Notes: a model not told the origin generated them from the letters alone. A DNA stretch of 64,000 nt from Chloranthus sessilifolius (GCA_021018995.1 CM037587.1:59866104-59930103); one strand, 5' to 3'. Shown: positions 11,106-22,625, counted from the stretch's first letter. Made by a program: numbers and translations.

Positions 11106-11501
11106 CCTGGGTATTGATGCCCGACATTTTGTATTTTTGATCTTTTGGATTACTGTGTGCCTGGTGGCCACCTTTGTATAAACGTATATAGTTCTGCATT
11201 TACTTATTTTATGTTAGTCCACATTCCATTTCGGAACCACTATCGGGAACCATTGTTTGGGTGATGTACGTCCATCACCGATGGTTCTTCTTGGTTCCTT
11301 TTTGGGAATGTGTGTGTTTTCTTTCCATTTACTATTATTGATGTGTGTTTAGCATAGAAATTGTTTGACTCAGAATACCGCTGCTCGGATGTGTCCACCT
11401 AGCTTCCGCTATATGCGCGGACACGTGTGATCGATCCGGGATCATCCAGAGTATGATCCTAACGGCACGGATTTCTGGAGACGGAAATTCGGGCTGTTAC
11501 A

Positions 11502-12471
11502 AATACTCACTCAATTATGCCTGAGGTTCCATTGGCATATGAATTGAACAGGTGATCAATCCGTTCCAGCTCCTTTATATTAGCTTTACTTGTGGCTGGA
11601 CATTGAAGTTGAACGATTATAAGCATTAAGTTAATGTAGTCACAGTAATTTCTGTTCCTGTTGATAGCAGAACTTTAAGCCAGGGGGAAAATACAAGAAG
11701 TCAAGCATAATCGAGTGAGAAGCTTATCGTCAAATGGATAAAAAGGACCAGATGAATGTGTGTAGATGCACTAATGAAGGATAATATTAAATAAGGCGAA
11801 AGAGAATTAATAGAGCTACCAACAACTTCCAAGGGATTTTCTTTAACCAGCATTCATATTTTATTTATAATCTATTTTCAAACTACGGTGCTTAGATAGT
11901 TGTATATGCTAGCTAGATACGCTACCATTTCTTTAATCGGTAAAATCTAGAGTTTGTATTAAATAAAATAAGGTACAAAAAATAGAAACAAAAAATTAAA
12001 GGTCTTGAGATAGAAAGTTAACTGAGCAACCCTGGTTATACAACAGATTCAAGACCAATCGCAAACCACAGTCCTAATATTCAAGGGTTGAGTTTCAATC
12101 TTGACTCTTTCCAATTCCGCTTCTTTGCTAAGTGGTCTGCCTCCTCATTTGCTTCTATTAGTATACGACAAAATGTAAAAAAACAAAACTCAAAGTGCAA
12201 AGTTGCCAATGTTTTTGAATATATTAGCAAGCCTCCATGGGGTGATTCTTCCTTCACTAGCCCATCAATTATCTGACTTGAGTTGCTCTCTACTATTGTT
12301 GGCACATTTGAGAGTGACTTTAGACTTTAGAGTCTTCAACCTTTCTAGTAACTTCATTGGTTCCACCTTGGTAGAATCCACTCAACCAATTGGCCCAAAA
12401 AACTCTTACTAAGCCACCAAAATCGCTTGGTTCCGAACTAATTAAAGCACAACATTGTGATCTCTTACTAA
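11502..12471. other. AT-rich flank, no gene recognised
   Basis: Host or old-repeat sequence to the right of the E1 array. Only short open frames are present and none matches a family I know. A stretch at about 12411-12460 (CTAAGCCACCAAA...) is imperfectly repeated just after the MITE at 12675. Confidence 0.5.
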
Positions 12472-12674
12472 GGCTGTGTTTGGGATAGCTCTTTGGAGGC
12501 AAAAAGCAGCCCACTTAAAGAACAAGTTTAAATTGCTGTTTTAAAGAGACCCAAATTCAGCTCTTTCACTCTCCAAAAGAGCTAAGAGCCCAACCAAACA
12601 GTCCCATGCTAAAGTACTCCGCACCAGAGCAGAGAGCTGCTCTTTGCCTCCAAAGAGCAATCCCAAATACAACC
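12472..12674. mobile_element. Tourist-like MITE (PIF/Harbinger), 203 bp
   Basis: Terminal inverted repeats of about 45 bp: the left end GGCTGTGTTTGGGATAGCTC mirrors the right end, whose reverse complement starts GGTTGTATTTGGGATTGCTC, and the match continues through TTTGGAGGCAAA. A TAA trinucleotide sits on each side (12469-12471 and 12675-12677), the target duplication of PIF/Harbinger elements. It has no coding capacity. Confidence 0.85.
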
Positions 12675-13609
12675 TAAGCCACCAAACCACTTGCTTCTGA
12701 ATTAACTAAAGAACAAAATCAAAGTTTACTTTTAAGCGGCCCTTCAGTGGTGGTTTCCATCTCATACTCTACATCCCATTATTAATACTTAATATCGTAT
12801 GCTAAGCATTTAGTCCATTTTCTTCTTATGTCAATGAATTTTAATACATAGTGCCAACAGCCAACAGAAGACCATTATCTTTAACACAATCAATTAATAT
12901 GCTACTCGGTCTCCTCATCATTAAATGTTCTTTCATTTCTTATTTTATTTTATTTTTATTTGATCATCAAGGTTCTTTCATTTCTTTCCAACCAAATTCT
13001 CATGTTCTAAGTTATAATTTGGAAATTTACTTATGGGTGGGCATATCTATAAAGTACTTTTTCCATAATTCTATTCCTGACATTTTTTTTCTACATTGCA
13101 GGGCTTGGATTTGTCAAGAGAATGCCCTTTGTAAAGCACATATATTAGCCTCTAAGCAAATTAGTACTGCCATTTCACTAGGTACTCTCCTAATTGTCAT
13201 TGAAACACCATATTAGTGTTTAAATGATTTTGCACCATTAATGGTGTAAGATGTGAATAATCAGAATTGTCGAAGTGGTAGGTAATATATTGAATGATAG
13301 CGGGTTCATAACGCACATGTTTTAGGAGATTGAATTGTAAAGTCTGCTGCACTCTAATATCAACTGTCGTTATTATTTTTAGTAGTCCATATTATTTTTC
13401 ACCAATCGAATGGTTCTTATCGTCTTATAGGAGTATTTTTTGGCTGAGACATTTTTCCAATGATCAACTACCTCTTGGACTGTTTAGATTGATCGCAGAT
13501 GTGTGCCATATAGCGTAACTGTAAAATGGGCTGGCGTTGATCAATATGACATTCCAAGGTTTAATGGTTCAAAGTATGTTAGCTTGAGAGAGAGACATAT
13601 ATATATATA
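12675..13609. other. AT-rich region, no gene recognised
   Basis: The longest open frame (121 codons, 12851-13216) is rich in Phe, Ile and Leu as expected from AT-rich DNA and shows no domain I recognise. The first 50 bp resemble the sequence left of the MITE. Confidence 0.4.
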
Positions 13610-13730
13610 GCGCAACAGACAGGAGTCCATGATTTTATTATGAAGCACACTGATAAAGGCGCAACAGACTCCTGAGTTCATGATTTTATTATGAAGCACA
13701 CTGATAAAGGCGCAACAAATAGGAGTCCAT
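13610..13730. repeat. Tandem repeat, about 50-bp unit, 2.4 copies
   Basis: Units starting GCGCAACAGAC at 13610, 13659 and 13710 share AGTCCATGATTTTATTATG and AAGCACACTGATAAAG. The last copy is partial. A short (TA)n tract precedes the array. Confidence 0.85.
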
Positions 13731-14041
13731 AAAATAGTTGAGTTAGTGTACTTGGTATTTGTGTTATACCTATATAACTAAAAGAATGTTTAGGTATTTT
13801 AAGACAGCTAATCTATATAAATAAAATAGCAGATAGCCAGATTGAAATGTTATTAACAGATTTTCAGATTGAAATGTTTAGGTATTTGTGTTATGTCTAT
13901 ATAACCATTCCTCAATCTGAATATTTTCTCGTTTTTGTTTTCTTATTTTATTTGGATGGTAGTGTAGTTGTTTGCTCCCTACTCCCATGTAGTAGTTTAG
14001 GCTGTTCTTCAATTATAATATATATATAAGTTTCTTTTTCT

Positions 14042-14300
14042 TAGTTTTTTTTTTGATGATGTGTTTTATTAAGTTCTTCATATCTTTTTTTCATATATGT
14101 TTTATTAAGTTCTTTTTTATGAATAATGAGGAATATATAAAAGGAAAGAGAAATACAGAGCAGTAGATCACTGGATGAGCAAGGAGCTCATCAGATATAT
14201 AACAACGAGCCTCTAAAAACAGTAGCCAGACTCAAACAAAACAGAAAGAAAAAAAAGACAGAACTAGGCTACAACGCTATATCTGGCTATCTGCTCATAA
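14042..14300 (-). mobile_element. LINE-like 3' end with A tail
   Basis: On the minus strand the sequence ends AACTTAATAAAACACATCATC followed by ten A residues (the T run at 14046-14055), with a second similar AACTTAATAAAAC just upstream. A polyadenylation-like AATAAA close to a terminal A tail is typical of plant L1 3' ends. No RT coding is visible, so this is a short 5'-truncated copy at best. Confidence 0.4.
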
Positions 14301-16865
14301 GTAGAGTTCACTTTATACTTTCTTCTTCTTTCTTCTAAGGGAAGGGGAGACTTTTGTTTACAAAGATCTAAAGGATTTATACCTTGATCACCTACATGGC
14401 TACAACTCATAAGAAGCTGGTAGAATTATACTTTTACTTCTTTTTTTCGGAAAAGTTGGGTACTACCGTGCACCATACTTGGTCCTAGCTTGGAAAAGGG
14501 TTATAGTCCGCAATCCACGTCACATGGCCAAACATCAAGAAGTCAGTGGTAATCCGGAAAGTTACATTCTGCTACAGGTGCAAGAAAAAAACCGAAAACC
14601 TACGTTAAACTGAACCGAGAACCGGCCAAACCGAAATAGCCCAAACTGCTTCTAAACTGGTTTGAAGCCTAGCCTAACAGAACTGATCTCAATATTGTAT
14701 GATGAAAACCGAAAACCAATTTGGTAGGATTAGAAAGAAAACCCAATTTTGATTTGGTTAGTCTATAAAAAGAAAAAGAAACAAAAAAGACTGAAACCAA
14801 TACGAAAACCAAGACTGAAACCAATTCCTTTTAGTTCAGGGAAAACCAATACAAAATCTTGGGTTCCAATTGGTTAACCGAAACTGCAACCCTACATTCT
14901 GGGATGTGTCTGGGCACTGTGAGTCAAAATTAGGTTTGTTCATGGGTGCATATTTATGAAATGATATTTAAGAAAGCCATTGCTGAAAAGATGGAGAAAT
15001 TTTTTATTTATATATATTTTTTGAATCCATCATGACCACAACTATAAGCACCGTAACAGTGAGAGATCCGGATCCTTTTTGAAATTGTACAAAAAGTTTT
15101 AGAAACTATATATAAACTATATCTAACCCGACTTTTAGAAATTTGGAAACCTTGCAAGCCTAATTACTATGTTCAAGACTTCACAACTTGTGGAATCCCA
15201 TTTGACAGCAGTTGTCCATTCAACAAACTGATCTCTGATGCATATTTTACCACATACCTCACATGGTTTTGCAAATTTGGGAGAGTCCTCTCATACCTTT
15301 CAATCCGATTTGAGCGTCAGGATACTTAGTATTGAGATTCTCCCATTATTCAAATAGTTCACATTCCTCATTTACAGTGCTTGACATTTACCAATATAGT
15401 TCACATTCTTGTTTTTCGTTGAATGTCCATTCACTAATTAATGCATTATTAGGTTGCATGCTTTCATTTATGTGACCCTTGATCTTAACAGGTATTTGCA
15501 AAACAACAAGTTGATTTGCTTATGGCTCAAGCATGGTTTTCTGAAAGCAGACAGCTGGAGGAGAAGGTTAGACTCTGGCTTAGTTGTGCTAATTGTATTA
15601 TTTTATATGATGCACAATTCAGAAATCATAGATATGATAGGCATGGTTGGCTGAGTTTGTTCATTTGTGTAAATTTCAGAAATAGCTGTCACAAAACATG
15701 CTGATAATCAAATGCCTTTTCCTTCAATTGATAAATATTTCAGAAGTGTATACAGGCTTTTCAGAAATTGAGTAAATACTCTTGGGTTCTATAAAGAGGG
15801 TCAAACTTTTATAAATGGTTGGCTGAGTTTATTAATGCTTTTTTATTATTATTGTAAATACTAGTATTGCATGAATTTGTAACATTTGAGTGAACTTTCT
15901 AAGATTTTCCAAATTTGCAGTCTCGTACCTATATATTCTCTAACAGCCAGTCCAAAACACAAATTCACCGTCTTACGAGTTTAATGGATCTATTCACACC
16001 GTTGGATTATGGATACCAACCATCCCTTGTATGTACTTCATGCAAAATCTTCAATTTGTACTTCACTAGAAAGTCTCTCTCCTCTAAAAAAACAAACCTC
16101 TCTCCTATGGAACATATGTAGATATAACTGAATCTACTACTAGCATAGCAATCAGTTGGAAGATAGAATAGCTATTAACTAATCTAACAGCTCATTCGCT
16201 TGGATGTTATTCACTTATTTTATATGTTTTTCATTGCTTATGTTTACCATCATTTGTAAGTTCTTGGTTAAACTTTATAGTGTGGCTTCTGCAGTCTGTT
16301 TAGCAGATGTGCTGTATTATTTTTTTCTTTACTGAAGAATTCATCACTCTGACGCTGTGTTCATTCTACTTTGCAGCAATATTTCTTACAACAATTTTAG
16401 AGGACCTTCAAATATAATTTCTTGTGATCGGAGGAATTCGTAAGATCACTTGTTTTCCCTGATATGCTACTTTTAGGCCTCCAGCTTGGTTTTTGTCTTT
16501 ATTTTCTGTTATCGCTTGCAAGAATATGGTTGCCAGTTTATTCAAATTTAGAAAACAGCACGTAAGCTCCTTTCATCCCTTCTACTAATATGTGTTCTAC
16601 AAGTCTCGAGACTTACTTTATGTTACTGCTGGAAAATAAATGAACAAGTTATTCTAAAATTTCCTATCCCTTTTGTAGAATTCCTTCATGCTTAAGGAGG
16701 AATTACCCTTGCAATGTACCAAATAGATGTAAGTAAAGAAACTAGCCACTGTTAATTCTCTATGAGATTCATGGACCTATAATTTTAACTCAGGATCATC
16801 AATAGAGGGGTCACGAGGACATTATTATGTTGTATGACCATATAAGAATTCTGTGATATTTTCAG
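14301..16865. other. AT-rich, intron-like region
   Basis: No extended coding. A run of short AACCGAAAACC-like repeats lies around 14580-14890. One exon-like block is listed at 15492-15566. The rest looks like intron or unannotated repeat. Confidence 0.4.
15492..15566 (+). pseudogene. Exon-like block of unknown protein
   Basis: Exactly 25 in-frame codons lie between an AG acceptor (TTAACAG) and a GTTAGA donor-like site. They encode VFAKQQVDLLMAQAWF, then SESRQLEEK, a soluble, helix-prone sequence. I do not recognise the protein. Clean borders and biased amino acid content suggest a real exon, alone or captured. Confidence 0.3.
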
Positions 16866-17068
16866 ACACTTCCTTCTTCATAAACTGCGGAGGTACTAGG
16901 TTTGACAAATATGAAAGCGACGTATCAGATGGCAGCACCCCAACATTCCATTATACTGAGAGATGGGCATATAGTAGTATAGGGGACTTCACAGGAAACA
17001 ACGACCTAAGCCGTTTCATGGCATCAACCACTACTCCAATGAACATAACCGTCAAAGTAGGAATCACT
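16866..17068 (+). pseudogene. Malectin-domain exon fragment
   Basis: After TTTTCAG the frame reads TSFFINCGG, then ESDVSDGSTPTFHYTERWAYSS and IGDF. The F-x-INCGG start, the W-x-YSS-x-G block and the spacing are the hallmark of the N-terminal half of a plant malectin domain, a cell-wall carbohydrate-binding-like module found in LRR receptor kinases and some plant kinesins. Only this one exon is present: no kinase, LRR or motor sequence is nearby, and the frame runs into non-matching sequence after MNIT. It lies just left of a CACTA terminus, so capture by that transposon is plausible. Confidence 0.6.
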
Positions 17069-17096
17069 TTATATATACCGAAATCAATATCTCAGT

Positions 17097-17435
17097 TTAA
17101 TGATGTTTTCCTTTTGATTTCAGGCGAAGCTTTTTTATTTGAAGCTCACCTCAAACGGATCACTAGGGGACGGGGGCACTTGGCAGGAGAGGCGAAGCAA
17201 TTTTTTTGTTTCTTTTATTTTAAAAATTGGCCATGGGGTCAGATTGTTAACTCTCTTTCTTTTGTTCTTCTTTTTGTTTGAATAAAAGGATTGGGCATAT
17301 AGAGTGTAAAATGTTTGGTTGATTTGAAAGGTTGGATCATAGGTTGAGATGCAACCTTTTGTTTGAATAAAAGAATTGGGCATCTATTTTTTTATTAATG
17401 GAATGATTTGCATTTGAGTTGAATGGATGTGTTTA
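17097..17435 (+). repeat. Segment S, copy 1
   Basis: Matches 35881-36245 in the same orientation, including AAGCTCACCTCAAAC, ATCACTAGGGGACGG, ATTGGGCAT and GGTTGGATCATAGG. In this copy it follows the malectin exon; in the other it precedes the LAZ1/TMEM184 exon. Neither copy is coding. It is probably transposon-internal DNA shared by two related elements. Confidence 0.8.
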
Positions 17436-17477
17436 AATATGAGATTAATAGCTCTTTTTCTTTGTATAATTTTTTTT

Positions 17478-17842
17478 AAAGCATTAAAAAAAAGCATTAA
17501 AAAAAACATTAAAAAAAAGCATTAAAAAAAGTATTAAAAAAAAGTATAAAAAAATATTATTTTAAAAAAAATTGCATAAAAACTCGACGTAATTTGAAAA
17601 AAAAAAAAAAAATTTGCATAAAAAAATCATTGTCTTTAGCAGTGATTTTTTCTTGACTGTTAAGAGCAGTCGTTGTTGAAGTTCATAAATCACTGTCATG
17701 TATAGTGGTAAAAAAAAACCACTGCTTTTTTTACAAATGATTAGGGCAGTGGTTTTTTTGGAAAAAGCCACTGTCAAAGACAGTGGTTTTTTCCAAAAAC
17801 CACTGTTTAAGGCAGTGATTTTTTTGGTTTTTTCACGTAGTG
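17478..17842. mobile_element. CACTA right terminus with subterminal repeats
   Basis: The block ends GGTTTTTTCACGTAGTG at 17842, whose reverse complement CACTACGTGAAAAAACC is an En/Spm-type end. Before it lie at least eight direct and inverted copies of CAGTGGTTTTTT/AAAAACCACTG within 200 bp, the subterminal repeats that bind CACTA transposase. A tandem GCATTAAAAAAAA array (17480-17560) is further inside. I could not find the matching left end; the malectin exon and segment S probably belong to this element. Confidence 0.65.
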
Positions 17843-18339
17843 ACAGTTTGCTTATGCATATACATGCAATTTCTCTATATTTTCCTGTTAGGTTATCATT
17901 TTCTTTATTTTTGTGTAGCTTATTTGTGCTCAGTAATTCATGAATATTTTCTTGTCTTGGTTTACTATTCATTGTTATTTTTTTTTCTGTTTAATTGATA
18001 TCCATCTATTTGGTATTGGTAGCCGATGCGTATTAGTCCAAAGTTCTAACCAGTACCCGATACCGATAGCGAGTTATATACCTTATTCTTTATACATTGT
18101 TTGAGCTTTTGGGTACCCACTGCGCATGCTAAAGCATGACTACTGCTTATATCAGACCAAAGCATTTTCTTGTTGTCGAAATTAAGGTAACAAAATCAGA
18201 CTCGGTATCGGGTATCGGTCCTTGGAGGACCGATACAACTCGGCCGATATTGAGTTTTTCACCATCGTTTCTTTTTGGGCCTAAAAGAAAAGAAATAGAG
18301 GCTCAATCACATGATCAAAACAATGTTCTAAGAGCATCT

Positions 18340-18467
18340 CACTACAAAAAATAAGACTATTAGCGGCAGTTTTTAGTTGTAAAAAACTGTCGCTATTAAC
18401 AAATATGCTATTAAGACTATTAGCGGCAAGAGTATTAGCGGTAGGTTTTTGTTAATTATTTGTAGTG
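18340..18467. mobile_element. CACTA-type MITE, 128 bp
   Basis: Starts CACTACAAAAAATAAGAC and ends TTATTTGTAGTG, giving inverted CACTACAAA ends. The trinucleotide TCT flanks both sides (18337-18339 and 18468-18470), the 3-bp duplication of CACTA elements. ATTAGCGGCAG-like motifs repeat inside. It sits 8 bp inside the left terminal repeat of the Harbinger-like element, so it inserted later. Confidence 0.85.
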
Positions 18468-18725
18468 TCTCCAACAAGGAGAACCAAATTTTAGTAGCTA
18501 AACACTAATGTAATTACTGTTACAGTATTTTAGCTACTGCTACAGTAAAAATCACTCCAGCAAACACTATATTTTAGCTATTCTATTCTTTAAAATATTA
18601 TTTTCATTCTCATTTAAATTTAAATTTATTTACGAAGGATCTAAACAAGGAGACAAGAAAACAAGTAAATTAAAGCAATCTCTCAAGGATCCAAACTAGA
18701 TAATATATCTATTTACCAAGGAACC

Positions 18726-19008
18726 AATGATTATCAATCTATTTTGCCAATAATCAATTGCCAAAAAAGGAACCAAAAAGAACAAAAACCCATCCACCCA
18801 AATTCACAAGAATACCAACAAAACCAATTCATGCCCAATCAATTCACTCACTCATGCCAACTGCAAAAAAATTGGAGCCTATAAAATTTAATCCTTCTTA
18901 AAGTAGAATCATTCACACAAATTCAAGAAAACCGCCAAAGAGAACCCAATGATTATCAATCCATTCATATATGTATTTGATTGTAAAAAAGGAACAAAAA
19001 ACATACAA
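18726..19008 (+). repeat. 280-bp direct repeat, copy 1
   Basis: About 90% alike to 20443-20722 by eye, from TGATTATCAATCTAT through AAAAACATACAA, inside the Harbinger-like element. The 1.4 kb between the copies holds no recognised gene. Confidence 0.8.
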
Positions 19009-20442
19009 CTAGCAAACTTTAATATCAACCATTAATATAAGCACAACGTAGAGTGCTCAAATCGGATGGTTCAAAATTCTCAAATGAGATTTTTGGCCCC
19101 ATTGCCTTTCAATCTATGCCCTATAACTTTAACAATGTGGATTACCCACATATTAAACCATTTCCATTTAGATATCATGATTGGCCGAGTCAATTCTGTC
19201 ACTAATTTTCCAACCTTGCTCCATAATACCTAAGCACATTATGGCGCTATTATGCATGATTGGAGGATATTCCAAAAACATCCACTCACTTTGCTTATGT
19301 GAATGGGTGCTACTATCAAATCCTACCATTCAAAGTCAAATGAACAGGACACAGGATGGGGAATATATCTTGTTATCCAGTTATTCAAAGATCCAAGCCT
19401 ACAGTAGAGAAAAGCGCTGAATAATATTGGATTGATTTTGATTGCTTAGTCCTACTCCTACTTTAGTTGTTGATATCACTATGAAAGGATGTCCAATTCA
19501 TGTATTATCCACTTACGTTTCCGCGCAACAAACAATCAAATAGATCAATAAAGTGGGAGAAGTCTTTGTTGAAGAAACCATGCTCATATACCTTCCTACA
19601 AATTCTTTACTTGCTAATGTCTTGGTGAATGCTCTTTTCAAAGAAGGATCATGTAGTTATTAAACTTTTGATCCATCAACTTGGCTCTCAACTTGATGGA
19701 GACGCTCAAATTATTTTTCTCTTGTCTGGATCATTAATTTATGTTCCGGTGTTATTGAGCGAATTTTTACAAAACATGTTCTTATTTGTTGGGAGAAACT
19801 TTTTCAGTGGAAAATGGATTGTGATTGAAATGATGTAGAATAGCTGAAATACAAATAGAAACATGGTAATGACAAGTGCCATGCCTTTTGTGGTAAAAGT
19901 GAAAGGTGACGAGATTCAGTGTTTATTTTTGTGACTGCTCCATTCAATTGTGCATCATTCCAGTTATCCATTTGTATGAAACAATTTAACTCTACTAACT
20001 ACAGTGTTACTGCGATGCTTTGCACGAACAAAACAGTTGACCACTCTACAATGGAGAGACTTTTTGTTCTCTGTTCCATGACTCCATCAGTTATATTTTC
20101 TTGTCTCAGTTCTCGTCCCCGGTCCTGCCCCTACCAATTGATTTGGCTCCAAGATGATGGCTCTGACTAGGAGTGAGTTCAATGCTTATCTTTAGGCATC
20201 CTAGGAGTGCTACTATTTGGGTTTTTTGGGATTTCTTACGCAACTGCGTGGTCAACTAGGCCCAGAAGACTGCCACTATCATATAAGGACTTGTTTGGGA
20301 CAGCACACCATTTGCAATTTTGATTCCCCGTCAAATTCAAATTAGCTATAAGAGAATTCACTATAAAAAACTATAGATTATCTGTCATAACACCAACCAA
20401 AAGCCTTTGAACCATTTTCAACATAACTATAAAATGGAACCC

Positions 20443-20722
20443 AGTGATTATCAATCTATATTGCCAATAATCAATTGCCAAAAAGGGAAACAAAAAGAAC
20501 AAAAACCCATCCACCCAAATTCACAAAATACCAACAAAACCAATCCATACCCAATCAATTCACTCACTCATGGCAGCTACAATAAAACAAGAGCCCATAA
20601 AATTTAATTCTTCTTAAAGCAGAATCATTCACACAAATCAAGAAAACCGCGAAAGAGAACCCAATGATTATCAATCCATTCATATATATTTGATTATAAA
20701 AAAGGAACAAAAAACATACAAA
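20443..20722 (+). repeat. 280-bp direct repeat, copy 2
   Basis: Second copy of 18726-19008, same orientation, with scattered substitutions and small indels. Confidence 0.8.
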
Positions 20723-21504
20723 ACCCGTCACAAACCCAAGAGAACCAATTCATACTAAATCAATTTAGTATTTGACACAAACTGCATTAAAAAGAATGAA
20801 AGAACCATAAACTGAATCCATCTTTAAAGCAAAAGTCTTTAACCGAATCAATGTTTTAAATATCAGATATCGGTCCGTATCGGGTTGGAGAATCTGTTGG
20901 AGCGACTTCTCTGGCTCTCACTCACTAAAATAGCGTTTTTTCAGGTTTGGCGATGCTGTAGGAGATCCATCAACGTAGCATATCTTAGCCTCAAAAAGTA
21001 TGCCTATAAGCCAATATAGACCAGCCGATTGATGAACTTTGATATCATCCATTCAAACTTAAAAAAAATAGTTGGTATGATAGTCATAAACAGATCGTAT
21101 GATTTGAATCACTCAAAAAGCTTGATATAGGGCCAAAATCGAGAGGAAAACATGGATAAACACACATTCTAAACAAGAAACATATTGAAATTGAATTTAA
21201 AAGAAAAATGGCAACTAATTAATAGGACCACACAGATCCATCATCCATCAAGAATATATCACATAAATCAGAAATTCACACCGACCTAACAAACCAGACA
21301 AATAAAATACTAATCAAACTCATGAGATTAAAGATTCAAACTGTCAAACAAACAATTGTTACAAAGTGGAGACCCTAACTTTATGATCAATCTTGCTAGT
21401 TTTCACAAAATGATAAACAAAAACCTTGATGTAGAAATAAAATGAAAACCACAAAAGATGAATGGATCTGAAAATCAACTTCTACAGAAGAGGAGAAAAA
21501 ATAC

Positions 21505-21600
21505 TCACCGATTTAAGGCTGCATAGCTTCAGTAATTTGGAGAGATGTGGAGGAGAGAGGAAACAAAAGAGGCAGAAGAGGGAGAGAAAAACTTTATACC
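21505..21600 (-). promoter_or_regulatory. TATA box, 5' leader and donor-like site (minus strand)
   Basis: Reading leftward from the right terminal repeat, GGTATAAAG (about 21590-21600) is followed by a CT-rich leader, a first ATG (frame ATGCAGCCT then stop) and GGTGAGT. This looks like the surviving start of a transposon transcript whose coding part has been lost. Confidence 0.35.
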
Positions 21601-21786
21601 GGAAATAATAGTTTATTACTTTAGCTCTTGCTACAGTAATAGCTAAATTTAGCTATTACTGTAGCAAAATGCTATTTTGGCTACTCGGATAGCGCTCTTG
21701 CTGGAGCTGGATTTCTTCAAATTGGATCGCTATAATAGCTATAGAGGTGTTTAGTGTCTTGGATAGCTCCCCTACTGGAGATGCTC

Positions 21787-22625
21787 TAATAAGCAATATC
21801 AATGATTTACTTATAGGAGCTTTTCACCATTGTTTCTAAGACAATGTTTTATACATCCAAATGAAATCAAATTAGTCTAAGACAATGGGAGTCTGACTTA
21901 GAAGTTGTGGGCGACTCAAGGACAATTCCTATGGTGGTTTCCAATAATCTATAATCTGCATTGGTGCTTCTTTTGACTCTTTTATTGAGTCACACATATC
22001 TTCCCAAGATATTATCGGTGTACCGCATTTTATACTAAATTTTCATCCTCGCAATTCATTCACATCGGCAAAAGATCAATCTACAGTTCCAATATTATAT
22101 TTGACATCATATGACTTTCAGGGCACTAGTTTACTATCATTGCACCTCACACATGGATTGAACTTTGAAAACTGAAGTATGGACCTATTCTAGAAATGAA
22201 GTGCGGAAAGAAAAGGGGGAAACACATTAAATAGACACAGATTGAATCAAGTAATTATTTGAAATAATCATTCTTGTCGACAATTTCAGGTACTTTTATT
22301 GTATTATATAACTAATTGATTTATATAATTGGCTATGCCTTCTCATAATTATGTTTAATTGCAGGAATATTTTTAGATTTTCTGTTTTCTTATTTAAATT
22401 CTAATTGGCTGGAGCACTGATTCTGAAAAGTCTACGATTGGATTTTTAATTTTTGACTAATGTTATCTCTTGGAGGAGCAAATCATACAATTAAGTAGTA
22501 AAATCTATCATTGAAAGTAAAATGTTGAATAGTAGCAGGGCATGGTGTTATATATAGTTCAATTATTGATCATTTTTTGTTTAGTAGTAGCAGGGCATGC
22601 TGTTATACACACACACACACACACA

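Larger units (their letters stand above)
220..11501 (+). mobile_element. E1: Ty3/Gypsy LTR element without pol, in tandem array
   Basis: Two direct LTRs of about 2.9 kb (220-3085 and 8528-11501), both with TGTAA...TTACA ends, bound a 5.4 kb internal region. A Met-tRNA-type primer site follows the left LTR and a purine-rich tract precedes the right one. The internal region holds gag zinc knuckles near its start and a degraded extra ORF near its end, and I recognise no protease, RT or integrase between them. It looks like a non-autonomous, broken derivative of a Tekay-like chromovirus family; the related element E2 is at 24238-35773. The LTRs are still alike over their whole length, which suggests a fairly recent insertion, but the copies differ in an unusual way (see findings), so I give no date. 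Confidence 0.75.
8528..11501 (+). repeat. E1 3' LTR
   Basis: Matches 220-3085 over its whole length with the same TGTAATGACCCG start and GGGCTGTTACA end. It is about 110 bp longer because of many 1-4 bp differences, several of them CTG here where the other copy has CG. It includes the palindrome cluster at 9428-9721 and the acidic frame at 10984-11105. The sequence beyond 11501 differs from the sequence after 3085, so this is the outer edge of the array. Confidence 0.85.
18332..21786. mobile_element. PIF/Harbinger-like element, non-autonomous, about 3.45 kb
   Basis: The ends are inverted: GAGCATCTCCA at the left (interrupted 8 bp in by the MITE at 18340) and TGGAGATGCTC at the right, each flanked by TAA (18329-18331 and 21787-21789). 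Once the MITE is set aside the inverted match is GAGCATCTCCA plus looser similarity (AACAAGG against GTAGGGG). Tracts such as TTTAGCTACTGCTACAGTA recur near both ends. I recognise no transposase. A promoter-like start is visible on the minus strand near 21600, and a 280-bp direct repeat lies inside. Confidence 0.6.

Noticed and set aside
12851-13216. 121-codon open frame
   Set aside because: Composition is that of AT-rich DNA, no domain is recognisable, and no start or splice context supports it.
17562-17972. 136-codon minus-strand frame rich in Lys and Phe
   Set aside because: It crosses CACTA subterminal repeats and poly-A tracts; not a gene.
18010-18270. Possible degraded copy of the hAT-like MITE (CCGATACCGATAG..GGTATCGGTCC, TTTTCACCATCG)
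   Set aside because: Similar wording but no recognisable inverted ends or duplication.
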